This document shows, one piece after another, positions 10,013-19,465 of a stretch of DNA of 58,369 nucleotides. The translations under genes were made by a program, and so were the position numbers. This DNA comes from Myxococcaceae bacterium (GTDB lineage: Bacteria > Myxococcota > Myxococcia > Myxococcales > Myxococcaceae): NCBI GenBank assembly GCA_022842905.1, contig JALHOS010000003.1:1-58369 (forward strand). The letters are read 5' to 3'. The notes below the pieces were generated by a model that was given only the letters and a program-made list of their open reading frames with translations, was not told where the DNA came from and made no database searches. Every line of letters begins with the position of its first letter. Position 1 is the first letter of the stretch.

Positions 10013-11947
10013 ATGAGCGCAATGGTCGTGGTGACGCTGCCCAACGGCGACAAGAAAGAAGCGCCGAAGGGCATTTCAGTGCACAGCTTCGTGAAGGACT
10101 TCATCGGCGCCGGGCTGGCCAAGGCGGCGGTCTTCGCGAAGGTGAACGGGCAGGACGTGGATCTGGCGCGGCCGCTGGAGCAGGACGCGTCGCTGCAGAT
10201 CTTCACGTCGAAGAACCCCGAGGCGCAGGAGGTCGCGCGGCACGACGCGGCGCACGTGGTCGCCGACGCGGTGCAGCGGCTCTTCCCCGGCACGCAGGTG
10301 ACGATCGGCCCGTCGATCGAAGAGGGCTTCTATTACGACTTCTTCCGCGACCGACCGTTCACGCCGGAGGACCTCGAGAAGATCGAGAAGCTCGCCAACG
10401 AGATCGTCGCGCAGGATCTCCCGTTCGTGCGTGAAGAGGTCAGCCCCGCCGCCGCGATCGCGCTGTTCGAAGCCAAGGGCGAGAAGTTCAAGGTCGAGAT
10501 CATCAACGACATCGTCGCCAAGGGCGCCACGACGCTCACGCTCTACAAACACGGCGACTGGGTGGACTTCTGCCTGGGGCCCCACGGCCCGTCGACGTCG
10601 AAGATCGGCGTGATCAAGCTCCTCTCGTCGTCCGGCGCGTACTGGCGCGGCGACCACCGCAACGCTGCGCTCCAGCGCATCTACGGAACGGCGTTCTTCG
10701 ACAAGAAGGCGCTCGAGGCCTGGGTCAAGCAGCGCGAAGAGGCCGCCAAGCGCGATCACCGCAAGCTCGGCAAGGAGCTCGATCTGTTCCACTTCCACCC
10801 GTTCGCGCCGGGCAGCGCGTTCTGGGCGCCGAAGGGGACGACGCTCTACACGGTGCTCCAGGACTACATGCGCGCGCACACGCGGGCCGGCGGCTACGTG
10901 GAGATCAAGACGCCGCTGCTCTTCAACAAGGGGCTGTGGGAGCAGTCCGGGCACTGGGGCAAGTACAAGGAGAACATGTTCCTGGTGCAGGACAGTGAGT
11001 CGGCGGAGCTCGACTTCAGCTTGAAGCCCATGAACTGCCCGTCGCACCACCTGTTCTACGGCATGAAGAAGCACTCGTACCGCGACCTGCCGCTGCGCTT
11101 TCACACGCAGGACGTGCTGCACCGCAACGAGGCCGCCGGGGCGCTGAGCGGGCTGACGCGGGTGCGCCAGTTCGCGCAGGACGACGCGCACATCTACTGC
11201 CGGGAAGATCAGATCAGCAGCGAGGTGGAGCGCTTCGTCGCGCTGCTCAACCGCGTCTACAAGGACTTCGGGCTGTCCTACGCGGTGAAGCTGTCGACGC
11301 GGCCGCCTCAGCGGATCGGCACGGACGAGCTGTGGGATCGCGCGGAGGGCGCGCTCAAGACGGCGCTCGAGGCGCTCAAGCTCCCGTACGAGCTGGTGCC
11401 TGGAGACGGCGCGTTCTACGGCCCGAAGATCGACTTCGCGGTGAGCGACTCCATCGGCCGCAACTGGCAGCTGGGGACGATCCAGCTGGACTACGTGGCG
11501 CCTGAGCGCTTCGACCTCACGTACATCGGCGAGGACAACAAGGAGCACCGGCCGGTCGTGCTGCACCGGGCGATCTTCGGCAGCTTCGAGCGCTTCATCG
11601 CGATCCTCATCGAGCACTTCGCCGGCGCGTTCCCCGCGTGGCTGGCGCCGGTGCAGTGTGTCGTCGTGACGGTGGCCGACCGCCAGGCGGAGTACGCCAA
11701 GCAGGTGCGCGATCGGCTGGTGGGCCTGGGCTTCCGCGCGGAGGTCGACGAGCGCGGGCTGTCCATGCAGAAGAAGATCGCCGAGGCGCAGGTGCAGAAG
11801 GTGCCGTTCACGCTCGTCATCGGCGATCGGGAAGTCGAGCAGGGGGCGGTCGCGCCCCGGCGCTACGGCGGTGAAGACCTGAAGACGATGCCGGTCGATC
11901 AGCTCGTCGCCCTGCTGGAGAAGGAAGCCCGCACGCCAATGCCTTGA
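10013..11947 (+). CDS. thrS: Threonyl-tRNA synthetase
   Basis: Class II aminoacyl-tRNA synthetase of 644 residues that charges tRNA-Thr in the cytoplasm. Domains in order are: N-terminal TGS domain (1-65), editing domain with HDAAH (about residue 77) and a later C-containing loop, and catalytic core from about 260 with [11 protein letters not shown] (zinc Cys), [17 protein letters not shown] and [10 protein letters not shown]. The C-terminal anticodon-binding domain runs from about 545. Length is typical. ATG follows GAGGTAGGGA. The preceding tRNA-Val terminator leaves about 45 bases of leader, with no visible T-box or operator hairpin. Confidence 0.97.
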   Translation: MSAMVVVTLPNGDKKEAPKGISVHSFVKDFIGAGLAKAAVFAKVNGQDVDLARPLEQDASLQIFTSKNPEAQEVARHDAAHVVADAVQRLFPGTQVTIGPSIEEGFYYDFFRDRPFTPEDLEKIEKLANEIVAQDLPFVREEVSPAAAIALFEAKGEKFKVEIINDIVAKGATTLTLYKHGDWVDFCLGPHGPSTSKIGVIKLLSSSGAYWRGDHRNAALQRIYGTAFFDKKALEAWVKQREEAAKRDHRKLGKELDLFHFHPFAPGSAFWAPKGTTLYTVLQDYMRAHTRAGGYVEIKTPLLFNKGLWEQSGHWGKYKENMFLVQDSESAELDFSLKPMNCPSHHLFYGMKKHSYRDLPLRFHTQDVLHRNEAAGALSGLTRVRQFAQDDAHIYCREDQISSEVERFVALLNRVYKDFGLSYAVKLSTRPPQRIGTDELWDRAEGALKTALEALKLPYELVPGDGAFYGPKIDFAVSDSIGRNWQLGTIQLDYVAPERFDLTYIGEDNKEHRPVVLHRAIFGSFERFIAILIEHFAGAFPAWLAPVQCVVVTVADRQAEYAKQVRDRLVGLGFRAEVDERGLSMQKKIAEAQVQKVPFTLVIGDREVEQGAVAPRRYGGEDLKTMPVDQLVALLEKEARTPMP

Positions 11948-12024
11948 AGGTTCGGCGGTGCGCCGTTACGGTGCGCCGCCGTTTTCACTCGCCGTACCTC
12001 GCCGTTCCAAGAAGGGAAGCCGCC

Positions 12025-12354
12025 ATGGCCACCAAAGACATCCTCGAGACTGAGATCCCCGCCCGCCTCAAAGCGAAGCCGGACCTCGTCAAGGACATCA
12101 ACGCTGTCGTTCGCTTCAACATCACCGGGGACGGCGGGGGCATGTGGAGCCTGGACTGCACGAAGGCGGAGGACTGGGTCAGCGCCGGTGAGGGCGCCGA
12201 GCCCAAGCTGACCGTCACCTGCAGCGCGCAGGACTTCGAGAAGATCGTCAGCAAGCAGATGAACCCGACCATGGCGGCCATGTCGGGCAAGCTGAAGTTC
12301 AAGCCGTCGGACCAGATGGGCCTGGCGATGAAGCTCGCCAAGCTCATGGGGTGA
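12025..12354 (+). CDS. SCP2 sterol-binding domain protein
   Basis: A 109-residue single-domain protein of the SCP2 lipid-carrier fold, cytoplasmic. Typical features are the N-terminal helix, the strand segment VVRFNITGDGGGMWSLD, the acidic-to-strand PKLTVTCSAQDFEKI, and the helix KQMNPTMAAMSGKLK with the phase ending in KLAKLMG. SCP2 domains bind acyl-CoA, fatty acids or sterols. ATG follows AAGAAGGGAAG. The stop overlaps the GTG start of the CaiB/AMACR-type gene, which supports joint work on branched or CoA-linked lipids. Confidence 0.88.
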   Translation: MATKDILETEIPARLKAKPDLVKDINAVVRFNITGDGGGMWSLDCTKAEDWVSAGEGAEPKLTVTCSAQDFEKIVSKQMNPTMAAMSGKLKFKPSDQMGLAMKLAKLMG

Positions 12355-13472
12355 GCAGTCCGACGCCCCCGTTGGCGGGGCTGCGGGTGCTGGATCTGTC
12401 ACGGCTCCTGCCGGGGCCGTACGCGACGCTCGTCCTCGCCGACCTCGGCGCCACGGTTCTCAAGATCGAAGACCCCGACGTGGGCGACCCGACGCGGCAC
12501 TCTCCGCCGCTGCTGGGCGAGGTGTCGGCGTATTTCCTCGCGCTCAACCGCAACAAGCGCTCCGTCGCGCTCGACCTGAAGAGCGCCGCCGGGGCAGAGA
12601 CGCTCCGCACGCTCGCGCGCGACGCCGACGTGCTGGTGGAGAGCTTCCGCCCCGGCGTCATGGACCGGCTGGGACTTGGGCCCGCTGCGCTGCGCGAGCT
12701 CAACCCGCGGCTCATCTACTGCGCGCTCTCGGGCTACGGACAGGACGGACCCGACCGACTCAAGGCGGGCCACGACCTCAACTACATCGCCCGCTCAGGG
12801 GTGCTCGGCTACGGCGGTCCGGCTGACGGCGCGCCGGTGCCGCCCGGTGTCCAGGTCGCGGACCTCGGCGGCGCGTTGTTCGGCGTCATCGGGATTCTGG
12901 CCGCGCTCGAAGAGCGCAGGCGCACGGGCGTGGGCCGGCTCGTCGACGTCGCGCTGTGCGATTCGGCCACGGCGTTCCTGCACATTCACCTGGGCGCGCG
13001 GCTGGCGCTCGGCGGGGAAGGGCGACCGCTGACCCGCGGCGCCGACGCGCTCAACGGCGGGTTCCCTTGCTACGGCGTGTACCGCACGGCCGACGGCAAG
13101 TACCTGGCCGTGGCCGCGCTCGAGCCCAAGTTCTTCCTCAAGCTGGCAGCAGCGCTCGGCGAGCCGGACCTGGCGATCGGCGCGTGGGACACCGGAGCCG
13201 ATGGCGCCAAGACGAAGGCGCGGCTGACGCAGCTCTTCGCTGGCCGCTCGCGAGCCGACTGGCTTCAGTTCCTCGCGCCGCTCGACGTGTGTGTGGAGCC
13301 CGTGCACGAAGGCGACGACGTGCTCACCGATCCTCAGCTCCTCGCGCGCCGGCTCATCGAAGAGACCGCGTTGGGCCCCGTGCTGCGCACCCCGCTGGAC
13401 CTCGGGCGGCCCGCGGTGACGGCTGCCCCCGCGCTGGGCGAGCACCCGCCGCGCTGGCCGGGCGCTGACTGA
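12351..13472 (+). CDS. CaiB/BaiF family III CoA-transferase, alpha-methylacyl-CoA racemase-like
   Basis: A 373-residue enzyme of the family that moves CoA between acids or racemises 2-methylacyl-CoA. The N-terminal LRVLDLSRLLPGPYATLVLADLGA and the ALNRNKRSVALDLK segments are family marks. The segment LSGYGQDGP...AGHDLNYIARSG resembles the racemase branch, where a His/Asp pair is catalytic and the Asp of GHD is present here. GTG start at 12351 overlaps the SCP2 stop. Racemisation for beta-oxidation of branched fatty acids fits the SCP2 neighbour; a CoA-transferase role is not excluded. Confidence 0.85.
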   Translation: MSSPTPPLAGLRVLDLSRLLPGPYATLVLADLGATVLKIEDPDVGDPTRHSPPLLGEVSAYFLALNRNKRSVALDLKSAAGAETLRTLARDADVLVESFRPGVMDRLGLGPAALRELNPRLIYCALSGYGQDGPDRLKAGHDLNYIARSGVLGYGGPADGAPVPPGVQVADLGGALFGVIGILAALEERRRTGVGRLVDVALCDSATAFLHIHLGARLALGGEGRPLTRGADALNGGFPCYGVYRTADGKYLAVAALEPKFFLKLAAALGEPDLAIGAWDTGADGAKTKARLTQLFAGRSRADWLQFLAPLDVCVEPVHEGDDVLTDPQLLARRLIEETALGPVLRTPLDLGRPAVTAAPALGEHPPRWPGAD

Positions 13473-13515
13473 GGCCGGTGGATCGGGCGCGTTCGTGTGT
13501 AAGCTGCGGACCCGC

Positions 13516-14850
13516 GTGAGGCGCTCCATTCAGCTGGCGGTCCCCCTGGTGAGCGGCCTGGTCGTCGGGGCCGCGCTGTCGACGTGCGGCCTGCAGGTCG
13601 ACGCGCCCGCAGCGGACCGGCGCGCTTCCACCGCGCGCACCTGCAAGTCCTTCGAGCAGCTCTCGCCCCAGTTCCTCGCGGCGATCCGCGAAGGGAAGAT
13701 CGAGCCCCTGCGCCAGTTCATCATCGACCTCAACGTTCCCGAACGGCCCGGCGACGTGCCGCGCGTCAACGACGTGCTGCGCGGCGTGTTCAATGGCCTG
13801 GGCAAGCTCGCGAACAAGCCCGGAGAAGGCGGCGCCCCCCAAGGTGAGTACTGCCACCCGATCGCCACGCAGCCGCCGCTGACGAGCGCGAACGAGCTGT
13901 GTGAGATCCGCCGGTCGCTCGAGGTGCTGGTGCACCAGGGCAAGGCCGTCGACGCGATCGATCTGCTCGAGCCGCAGCTGTCGATCCTGATCGGCTACCT
14001 GACGGGGCAGGGCAACGACTGCCGTGGGCGGCCGCGGACGCCCGCCGGCCAGGCTCGGCTCAACTCGCACTACGAGGTCGCCAGCGTGTTCTCCCGGCTC
14101 TGCGCGCAGACGGCGCACTGCCAGCTCTCGAACGGGCTCGACCTGATCATCGCCCTGTCGGAGTTCGCCGCCACGCCCATGGGCAAGCAGGCGGTGGACC
14201 GCATCAACGCGCTGGCGAGCCGCTCGTCGATCTCCTCGTTCCTCGACCCGACCCGGCTGACCGAAGACCAGTTCGTCGCCATGGCGAACGCGCTCATCCC
14301 CATCGTGCAGGCCGCCGACGCCGCGGCGCTCGAGCAGGCCTTCGCCAACGTGCCGAGCCTCCCGCAGGCGGTGCGCGACGATCTGCGCCCGGTGGTCGAA
14401 GACCTGAAGATCCTCCTGGGCAAACCGGAGCTGATCGTGCCGATTCGCCGCGCCCTCGAGTGCATCAAGCTCGAGGACCCGCAGCGCCACCTGACGCGCA
14501 TGATCTACCGAATCCTCGTGCAGGAGCAGTGCACCGAGTTCGGCCTGACCAAGCTGACCAAGGTCGTGCAGGACCTCCAGGCGATCGACCAGCGCGGCTC
14601 GCTGCTCTTCGTCGCCAACCGGGTCGCCAAGGTCGTCCGCGAAGACGAGACCACGCTCGATTCCGCGGCGACCGTCTGCCAGTTCTCGCTGTCGACCGCG
14701 CCGAACGCCGACGGCGGCGTCAGCAACGCCGAGAAGCTGCTGCCGGCCGCGTACGATCTCATTCAGCGCGGCATCATCGACGAGGCGATCTGCACGTCGG
14801 ACACGTTGCTGTTCGGCTGTGACGGCGGCGCGCAGCCCGCGTGCCGCTGA
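13516..14850 (+). CDS. Secreted or lipid-anchored protein of unknown function
   Basis: 444 residues. N-terminal RRSIQLAVPLVSGLVVGAALSTCG is a signal-type sequence, with a possible acylation Cys at about residue 25. The mature part is mostly helical with scattered Cys (at least eleven), as in disulfide-bonded periplasmic proteins. It ends in GCDGGAQPACR. I recognise no domain. GTG at 13516 is preferred because it places the hydrophobic core correctly; GTG at 13495 is in frame. Convergent with the next gene, 18 bases between stops. Confidence 0.65.
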   Translation: MRRSIQLAVPLVSGLVVGAALSTCGLQVDAPAADRRASTARTCKSFEQLSPQFLAAIREGKIEPLRQFIIDLNVPERPGDVPRVNDVLRGVFNGLGKLANKPGEGGAPQGEYCHPIATQPPLTSANELCEIRRSLEVLVHQGKAVDAIDLLEPQLSILIGYLTGQGNDCRGRPRTPAGQARLNSHYEVASVFSRLCAQTAHCQLSNGLDLIIALSEFAATPMGKQAVDRINALASRSSISSFLDPTRLTEDQFVAMANALIPIVQAADAAALEQAFANVPSLPQAVRDDLRPVVEDLKILLGKPELIVPIRRALECIKLEDPQRHLTRMIYRILVQEQCTEFGLTKLTKVVQDLQAIDQRGSLLFVANRVAKVVREDETTLDSAATVCQFSLSTAPNADGGVSNAEKLLPAAYDLIQRGIIDEAICTSDTLLFGCDGGAQPACR

Positions 14851-14868
14851 GCGCCCCTTCGCCTTCGA

Positions 14869-15954
14869 TCAGCGCCAGAGCTCCAGGCCGTTCGCGGCGT
14901 GGCAGGAGTCACCGATCAGGTCCAAGTAGATCTGCCGCTGCGACGACTTGAGCGAGGTCATGCTCGCGAACGCCTTGCGCTCCTCCAGCGCCTTGACCGC
15001 CGCGTCGAGCAGCACGGTGGCCTTGAGCACCGCCTCCTGCTGCGGCTTCGTCGGCTTCCACCCGGTCTCCTTCTTCAGCCGCCCCGTCGCCTCGAGGAAG
15101 TGCCCGTAGAACTTCACCATCTGCACCAGGACCTGCAGCGCGTACTCGGGCGCCTGCTGCAAAGCGGCTTCGTACTGCCGCCGCTCGGACTCCAGTCGAT
15201 AGAAGAGCACGTCGATCTGCCGGTCGAGCCGCGCCCCCCACGCCTTGCGCACGCTCGGGTGCCGCGCCCAGCTGAACACCGCTTCGGCGAAGTGCACGCC
15301 CCCGCAGGAGTGCGCGTAGATGCCCTGCTTTCGCTTGTCGACCTGGGGCAAGCGCTTGTCCATGCCGACGAGCAGCTCTTGATCGGCGGCCTCGAGCGCG
15401 GCCAGCGCGTCGTCCATGACCTTCGAAAGCTCGTAGCGCACGCCGCCGGCGCCGACGAAGGCGTCGCCCGGTTTGTGGAGGTGGCTGAGCAGATCGAGCG
15501 TCCAGCCGATCTGCTGCCAGTACAGCGCGTCCTGCGGCCGGTGGGAGAAGCCCTGCTCGACCGCTTCGACCAGCTCGCCGAGCCGCACGTCGCCCTGCTT
15601 CGTCTTGAAGACCCGGCTCAGCGGGAGCCCCGCCTTGACGAAGGTCTTGGTGAGGAGGTTGAGGTGCGGCTCGACCGGCGTGCCGTCGAGCGCGTACTTC
15701 TGGAACGCGAAGCGGGGACCCGAGCCTCCGTCGGGCGTCGGTCGCAGCAAGAAGTCCTGCACGATCGCGTCGGCCGCCACCCGGCCGTCGGCCGTTACGA
15801 AACTGGCGCCCAGGGCAGTCATGCCATGCGCGAGCGCCCAGGGATTCGAGGGTTCCGCGGCCCACAGCAGGCAGTGATCTGCCAGCTTCTGGTGCACCGC
15901 CGATTTGGGCGCCGCTCCGAGGGAAAGCAGGGCAATGACGAGTGTGGATTTCAA
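14869..15954 (-). CDS. Exported protein of unknown function
   Basis: 361 residues from a TTG start that gives a compact signal peptide (MKSTLVIALLSLGAA); a GTG at 15984 in the same frame would add ten residues. The mature protein is alpha-helical and soluble-looking. Landmarks are the segment HSCGGVHFAEAVFSWARHP (about residues 220-240) and, near the C-terminus, DLIGDSCHAANGLELW, with His and Cys residues that could bind a metal or haem, though no CxxCH occurs. No family recognised. Divergent from the large MYXO-CTERM gene. Confidence 0.65.
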   Translation of the reverse strand: MKSTLVIALLSLGAAPKSAVHQKLADHCLLWAAEPSNPWALAHGMTALGASFVTADGRVAADAIVQDFLLRPTPDGGSGPRFAFQKYALDGTPVEPHLNLLTKTFVKAGLPLSRVFKTKQGDVRLGELVEAVEQGFSHRPQDALYWQQIGWTLDLLSHLHKPGDAFVGAGGVRYELSKVMDDALAALEAADQELLVGMDKRLPQVDKRKQGIYAHSCGGVHFAEAVFSWARHPSVRKAWGARLDRQIDVLFYRLESERRQYEAALQQAPEYALQVLVQMVKFYGHFLEATGRLKKETGWKPTKPQQEAVLKATVLLDAAVKALEERKAFASMTSLKSSQRQIYLDLIGDSCHAANGLELWR

Positions 15955-16044
15955 TCGAGTCTCGCTGTAAGGCCGCGCCCCCACTGACGACGTGGGGCAG
16001 GTGCGGACGGGAGCTTGGTTCGTCCGTTGCTACCAAGGGACGGT

Positions 16045-19000
16045 ATGCGCAGCGCTTCTATTCTGGTGAGCCTGGTGGTGGCCACGGCGGCGGGCTCGGC
16101 CCAGGCCCAGTACGTCGTCACCCCCCAGTCCGGTGTCCCGTACCCGGCGCTCACCAGCGGCACGCCGATCACGCTGACCGGCGTCGCGACGACCCCTGCC
16201 TCGGACGTCGGCCGGGCGACGGTCTCCATTCCGTTCTCGTTTCCGTTCTACGGCAACCGCTACACGAGCGTCGTCGTCCACGCGAACGGCTTCCTCGTCT
16301 TCGAGCCGCTCGGCAACGCCATGGGGACCTACGACACCAACATGGTGATCCCCAACACGACCGAGCCCAACGCCTTCATCGCGCCGTTCTGGGACGACCT
16401 CATCGGTGACAACCCGGGCAGCGCGATCCTCCAGCAGGCGGTGTCGGGACCGTACGGGCAGGGCCTGGCGATCGAGTGGAAGAACTGGAACCGCAAGTTC
16501 ACCCAGCACGACCTCACGTTCCAGGTCCGGCTGTGGGCGAACGGGATGATGGAGATCTACTACGGCACCATGGTCGGCTCCGGCGCGACCCCGACGGCGA
16601 CGATCGGCATCGAAGCGCCCGGCGGCGTGATCGGCCTCAACGGCCTGGCGAGCTGCGCGACGAACGCCTGCGCGCTGCGCGACTTCGATCCGGGGAGCAC
16701 CGGCGTGCGGATCAGCTACCTGCGCTTCGGGCCGCCGGCGGGCGCGGACCTGCAAGGGTCGGAGCTGCGGATCGAAGGCATCTCCGAAGACGCGGGCGTC
16801 ATGACGATCACCACGCGGGTGTCGATGCGGAACTTCGGCACGCTCGACGCGGGGAGCTTCACGTACCGGCTGCGGCTGGGTACGAGCACGGTGCCCGCCG
16901 CGGAGGACATTCTGGTGCAGCCCGATCGCCAGGGGCCCTTCACGCTGGGCTCTCTTCAGACCCTGGTGCACACCGCCCAGTCGACCTTCGTTCGGCCGGA
17001 CGGCGGCGAGGCCTACTACGTGCTCGCGGAGCTCGACGATCAGCAGCAGCTCGCCGAGACGCTCGAGAACAACAACCTGGTCGCGACCCCGGTGCCCCTG
17101 GCCGCAGGCGTCGATCTCGTCGCCGAGCGCGTCGTGCCTCCGCCGTTGGTCGGCCCCAACGAGACGGTCAACTTCGCGGTGTCGCTGTCGAACCAAGGCT
17201 TCGAGGCAGCGGGCGCGGTGCGGCTCAAGTTCTACGCGTCGGTGGACGCGATCTTCGACGTCGGCGACACGGCGCTGGGGACACACACGCTGAACGTCGT
17301 GGGCGGGCAGACGCTGACGGGCACGTCGGTGCCGGTGACGATCCCCGGGACGCTGCGCAACGGCGAGTACTACGTGATCATGGACGTCGACGACGCGAAC
17401 GCCATCGTCGAGCGCAGCGAGACGAACAACCGCGTGTTCAGCGCGCAGGCCATGCGGCTGCTCCAGGCCGATCTGGTGCTCGAGGACTTCCAGGTCCAGC
17501 AGCCCGTCTCGCCGTTCGACGCGACCCGGACGGCATTCTTCGGTGAGCCCATTCGCTTCGAGGTGACGATCAAGAACCAGGGCGGGGCGCGCGTGGTCGA
17601 CGGTGGGGTGGCGTTCTTCCTGTCGGACAACGAGACGCTCAACGGTGTCTCCGACACGCGCTTTGGCGACCTGGCGTTCCTCAACCTGCCGCCGGGTGAC
17701 TCGCAGCGGGTGTCCGGGACCTTCAACGTGCCCACGCGCTCCGTCAGTGGGCAGCTGCTCCAGCGCGCGGCGTACTTCATGTTCGCCGCCGCGATCGCCC
17801 CGGGAGTGCGGGAGTCGGACGCCGCCAACAACTTCCAGCGCTCCGAGCCGATCGTCGTGCGGAGCGCGGCCGCGAACCTGCGGCCGTTGTCGGTGCTGGG
17901 GCCGTTCCTGGGCGGGACGGGGGAAGCCATGTCGGTCACCCGCGCGCTCGCGAACGTCGGCAGCCGGCCCGCGTCGAACGTGAAGTACCGGTACTACCTG
18001 TCGGCGAACACGATCATCACCACGCAGGACACGCTCTTGCCGATCATCACCAGCAGCGGCGAGGTGAACGAACTGGCGGTGGGGCTGGCGGCGCTCGAGG
18101 TGAACGGCGGAACCGATCTCGTCCGCATTCCGCAGCTGGCAACCCCGGGACAGCAGTACCTGGGCGTGCTGCTCGACCCCGACAACACGATCGACGAGAC
18201 CGAAGAGGCCGACAACGGGCTTGCCGGCACGCTCATCACCGTGTCCCCGCAGTCGCTGGGCCTCGCGCAGGACACGCTGCCCGACGCGCTGCTCGACAGC
18301 CCGTACTCGGTCCAGCTCGTCGTCCGGGGCGCAGCGACCGCGACGTTCACCGCGCGCGACCCGTCCGAGCTTCCGCCGGGCCTGACCCTGTCGTCGGCGG
18401 GCGTGCTCGCGGGTACGCCGACGCGCGTGGGCACCTTCTCGTTCACGATCGGCCTCGAGTCCGGCGGTCGGCAAGCGCAGGTCCGGCGGGTCGTGCGCGT
18501 GTCCTCGACGACGGCGACGTTGGGCATCACCACCACGCTGCTGCCGGCCGCGTCGCGCACGCTGCCGTACGACGTGACGCTCGGCGTGGCCGGTGGCCGC
18601 CGCCCGTACGGGTGGACGGTGGCCGAGGGGGCGCTGCCGGCAGGCGTGCGCCTCGAGCCTGAAGGCAAGCTGGTGGGCACGCCCGTCGGTGGGCTGGGCA
18701 CGACGAGCAGCTTCACGCTGCGCGTGGCCGACGTGCTGGGCAACGTCGACGCGCGGGCGTTCTCGGTGACGGTGGTCGACGCGTCGCCGCTGCGCATCGC
18801 GCCGGTGGGCCTGCCGCCCATGACCGTCGGCGTCGACTTCGTGGCCGACCTGACGTTGATGAACTCGAACAACGGGCCGGTGTCCCGCCCGGTGCGCTGG
18901 TCGATCGTCTCAGGCGCGCTGCCGCCGGGCCTGCGGGCCGAGGCGTCGGTCACCGAGAACATGTCGCTGTCGGGAACGCCGAGTCGGCCTGGGCTGTACA

Positions 19001-19455
19001 CGTTCCGAGTCGAGGCCATCGACGCGCAGGGTCGCCTCGACGCGCTCAACTACACCGCGTACGTGGCGCCGGCGGGTGCGACGTTCTCTGGGAGCCTGCC
19101 GGCGCAGGTGACGCGCGGCACGGTGATCGACGTGCAGTTCGCGCTGTCGCCCCCGCCGCCGGGCCTTCGCTTCTTCCTGCGAGATGGATCGTTGCCGCCG
19201 GGGCTCTCGCTCGACGCCGAGACAGGGAAGCTGTCGGGCAGCATCGCCGCCGACGCGCCGTTCCGCCGTTACCCGGCCACGTTGGTCGCGGGCGCGTCGC
19301 TCGGCGAGGTCTATTCGCTCAAGCCGCTGAACGTGGACGTGGTGGAGACGCTCGTCGCGCCGAGGACCGGCTGTGGCTGCGGCGCGGCGGACGGCGGGCT
19401 GCTCGGGGTGCTCTGGCTGGTCGCGGTGGCGCGGCGTAGGCGGCGGACGCGGTGA
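16045..19455 (+). CDS. Large surface protein with CARDB and putative-Ig repeats and MYXO-CTERM tail
   Basis: 1136 residues. A signal peptide (RSASILVSLVVATAAGSAQA) is followed by an N-terminal beta-rich adhesion-type domain (residues about 20-230, with HANGFLVFEP and FIAPFWDDL). Next come about four CARDB-type beta-sandwich repeats (230-740), each ending in a D.ENN or E.NN motif (ETLENNN, ERSETNN, ETEEADN), and then several putative-Ig repeats with LPPGL..... and L.GTP signatures (740-1100). The C-terminus GCGCGAADGGLLG plus a hydrophobic helix and RRRRR is the MYXO-CTERM sorting form, cut by a myxosortase and anchored at the surface through the Cys. ATG follows AAGGGA. Confidence 0.85.
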   Translation: MRSASILVSLVVATAAGSAQAQYVVTPQSGVPYPALTSGTPITLTGVATTPASDVGRATVSIPFSFPFYGNRYTSVVVHANGFLVFEPLGNAMGTYDTNMVIPNTTEPNAFIAPFWDDLIGDNPGSAILQQAVSGPYGQGLAIEWKNWNRKFTQHDLTFQVRLWANGMMEIYYGTMVGSGATPTATIGIEAPGGVIGLNGLASCATNACALRDFDPGSTGVRISYLRFGPPAGADLQGSELRIEGISEDAGVMTITTRVSMRNFGTLDAGSFTYRLRLGTSTVPAAEDILVQPDRQGPFTLGSLQTLVHTAQSTFVRPDGGEAYYVLAELDDQQQLAETLENNNLVATPVPLAAGVDLVAERVVPPPLVGPNETVNFAVSLSNQGFEAAGAVRLKFYASVDAIFDVGDTALGTHTLNVVGGQTLTGTSVPVTIPGTLRNGEYYVIMDVDDANAIVERSETNNRVFSAQAMRLLQADLVLEDFQVQQPVSPFDATRTAFFGEPIRFEVTIKNQGGARVVDGGVAFFLSDNETLNGVSDTRFGDLAFLNLPPGDSQRVSGTFNVPTRSVSGQLLQRAAYFMFAAAIAPGVRESDAANNFQRSEPIVVRSAAANLRPLSVLGPFLGGTGEAMSVTRALANVGSRPASNVKYRYYLSANTIITTQDTLLPIITSSGEVNELAVGLAALEVNGGTDLVRIPQLATPGQQYLGVLLDPDNTIDETEEADNGLAGTLITVSPQSLGLAQDTLPDALLDSPYSVQLVVRGAATATFTARDPSELPPGLTLSSAGVLAGTPTRVGTFSFTIGLESGGRQAQVRRVVRVSSTTATLGITTTLLPAASRTLPYDVTLGVAGGRRPYGWTVAEGALPAGVRLEPEGKLVGTPVGGLGTTSSFTLRVADVLGNVDARAFSVTVVDASPLRIAPVGLPPMTVGVDFVADLTLMNSNNGPVSRPVRWSIVSGALPPGLRAEASVTENMSLSGTPSRPGLYTFRVEAIDAQGRLDALNYTAYVAPAGATFSGSLPAQVTRGTVIDVQFALSPPPPGLRFFLRDGSLPPGLSLDAETGKLSGSIAADAPFRRYPATLVAGASLGEVYSLKPLNVDVVETLVAPRTGCGCGAADGGLLGVLWLVAVARRRRRTR

Positions 19456-19465
19456 CGGAGCGGGC

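Noticed and set aside
10076-11617. 513-codon minus-strand open frame
   Set aside because: Antisense to thrS, whose family motifs are beyond doubt.
16030-18474. 814-codon open frame on the minus strand
   Set aside because: It lies antisense to the CARDB/Ig protein, is Arg/His/Val-rich with no domain, and arises from the high-GC third positions of the real gene.
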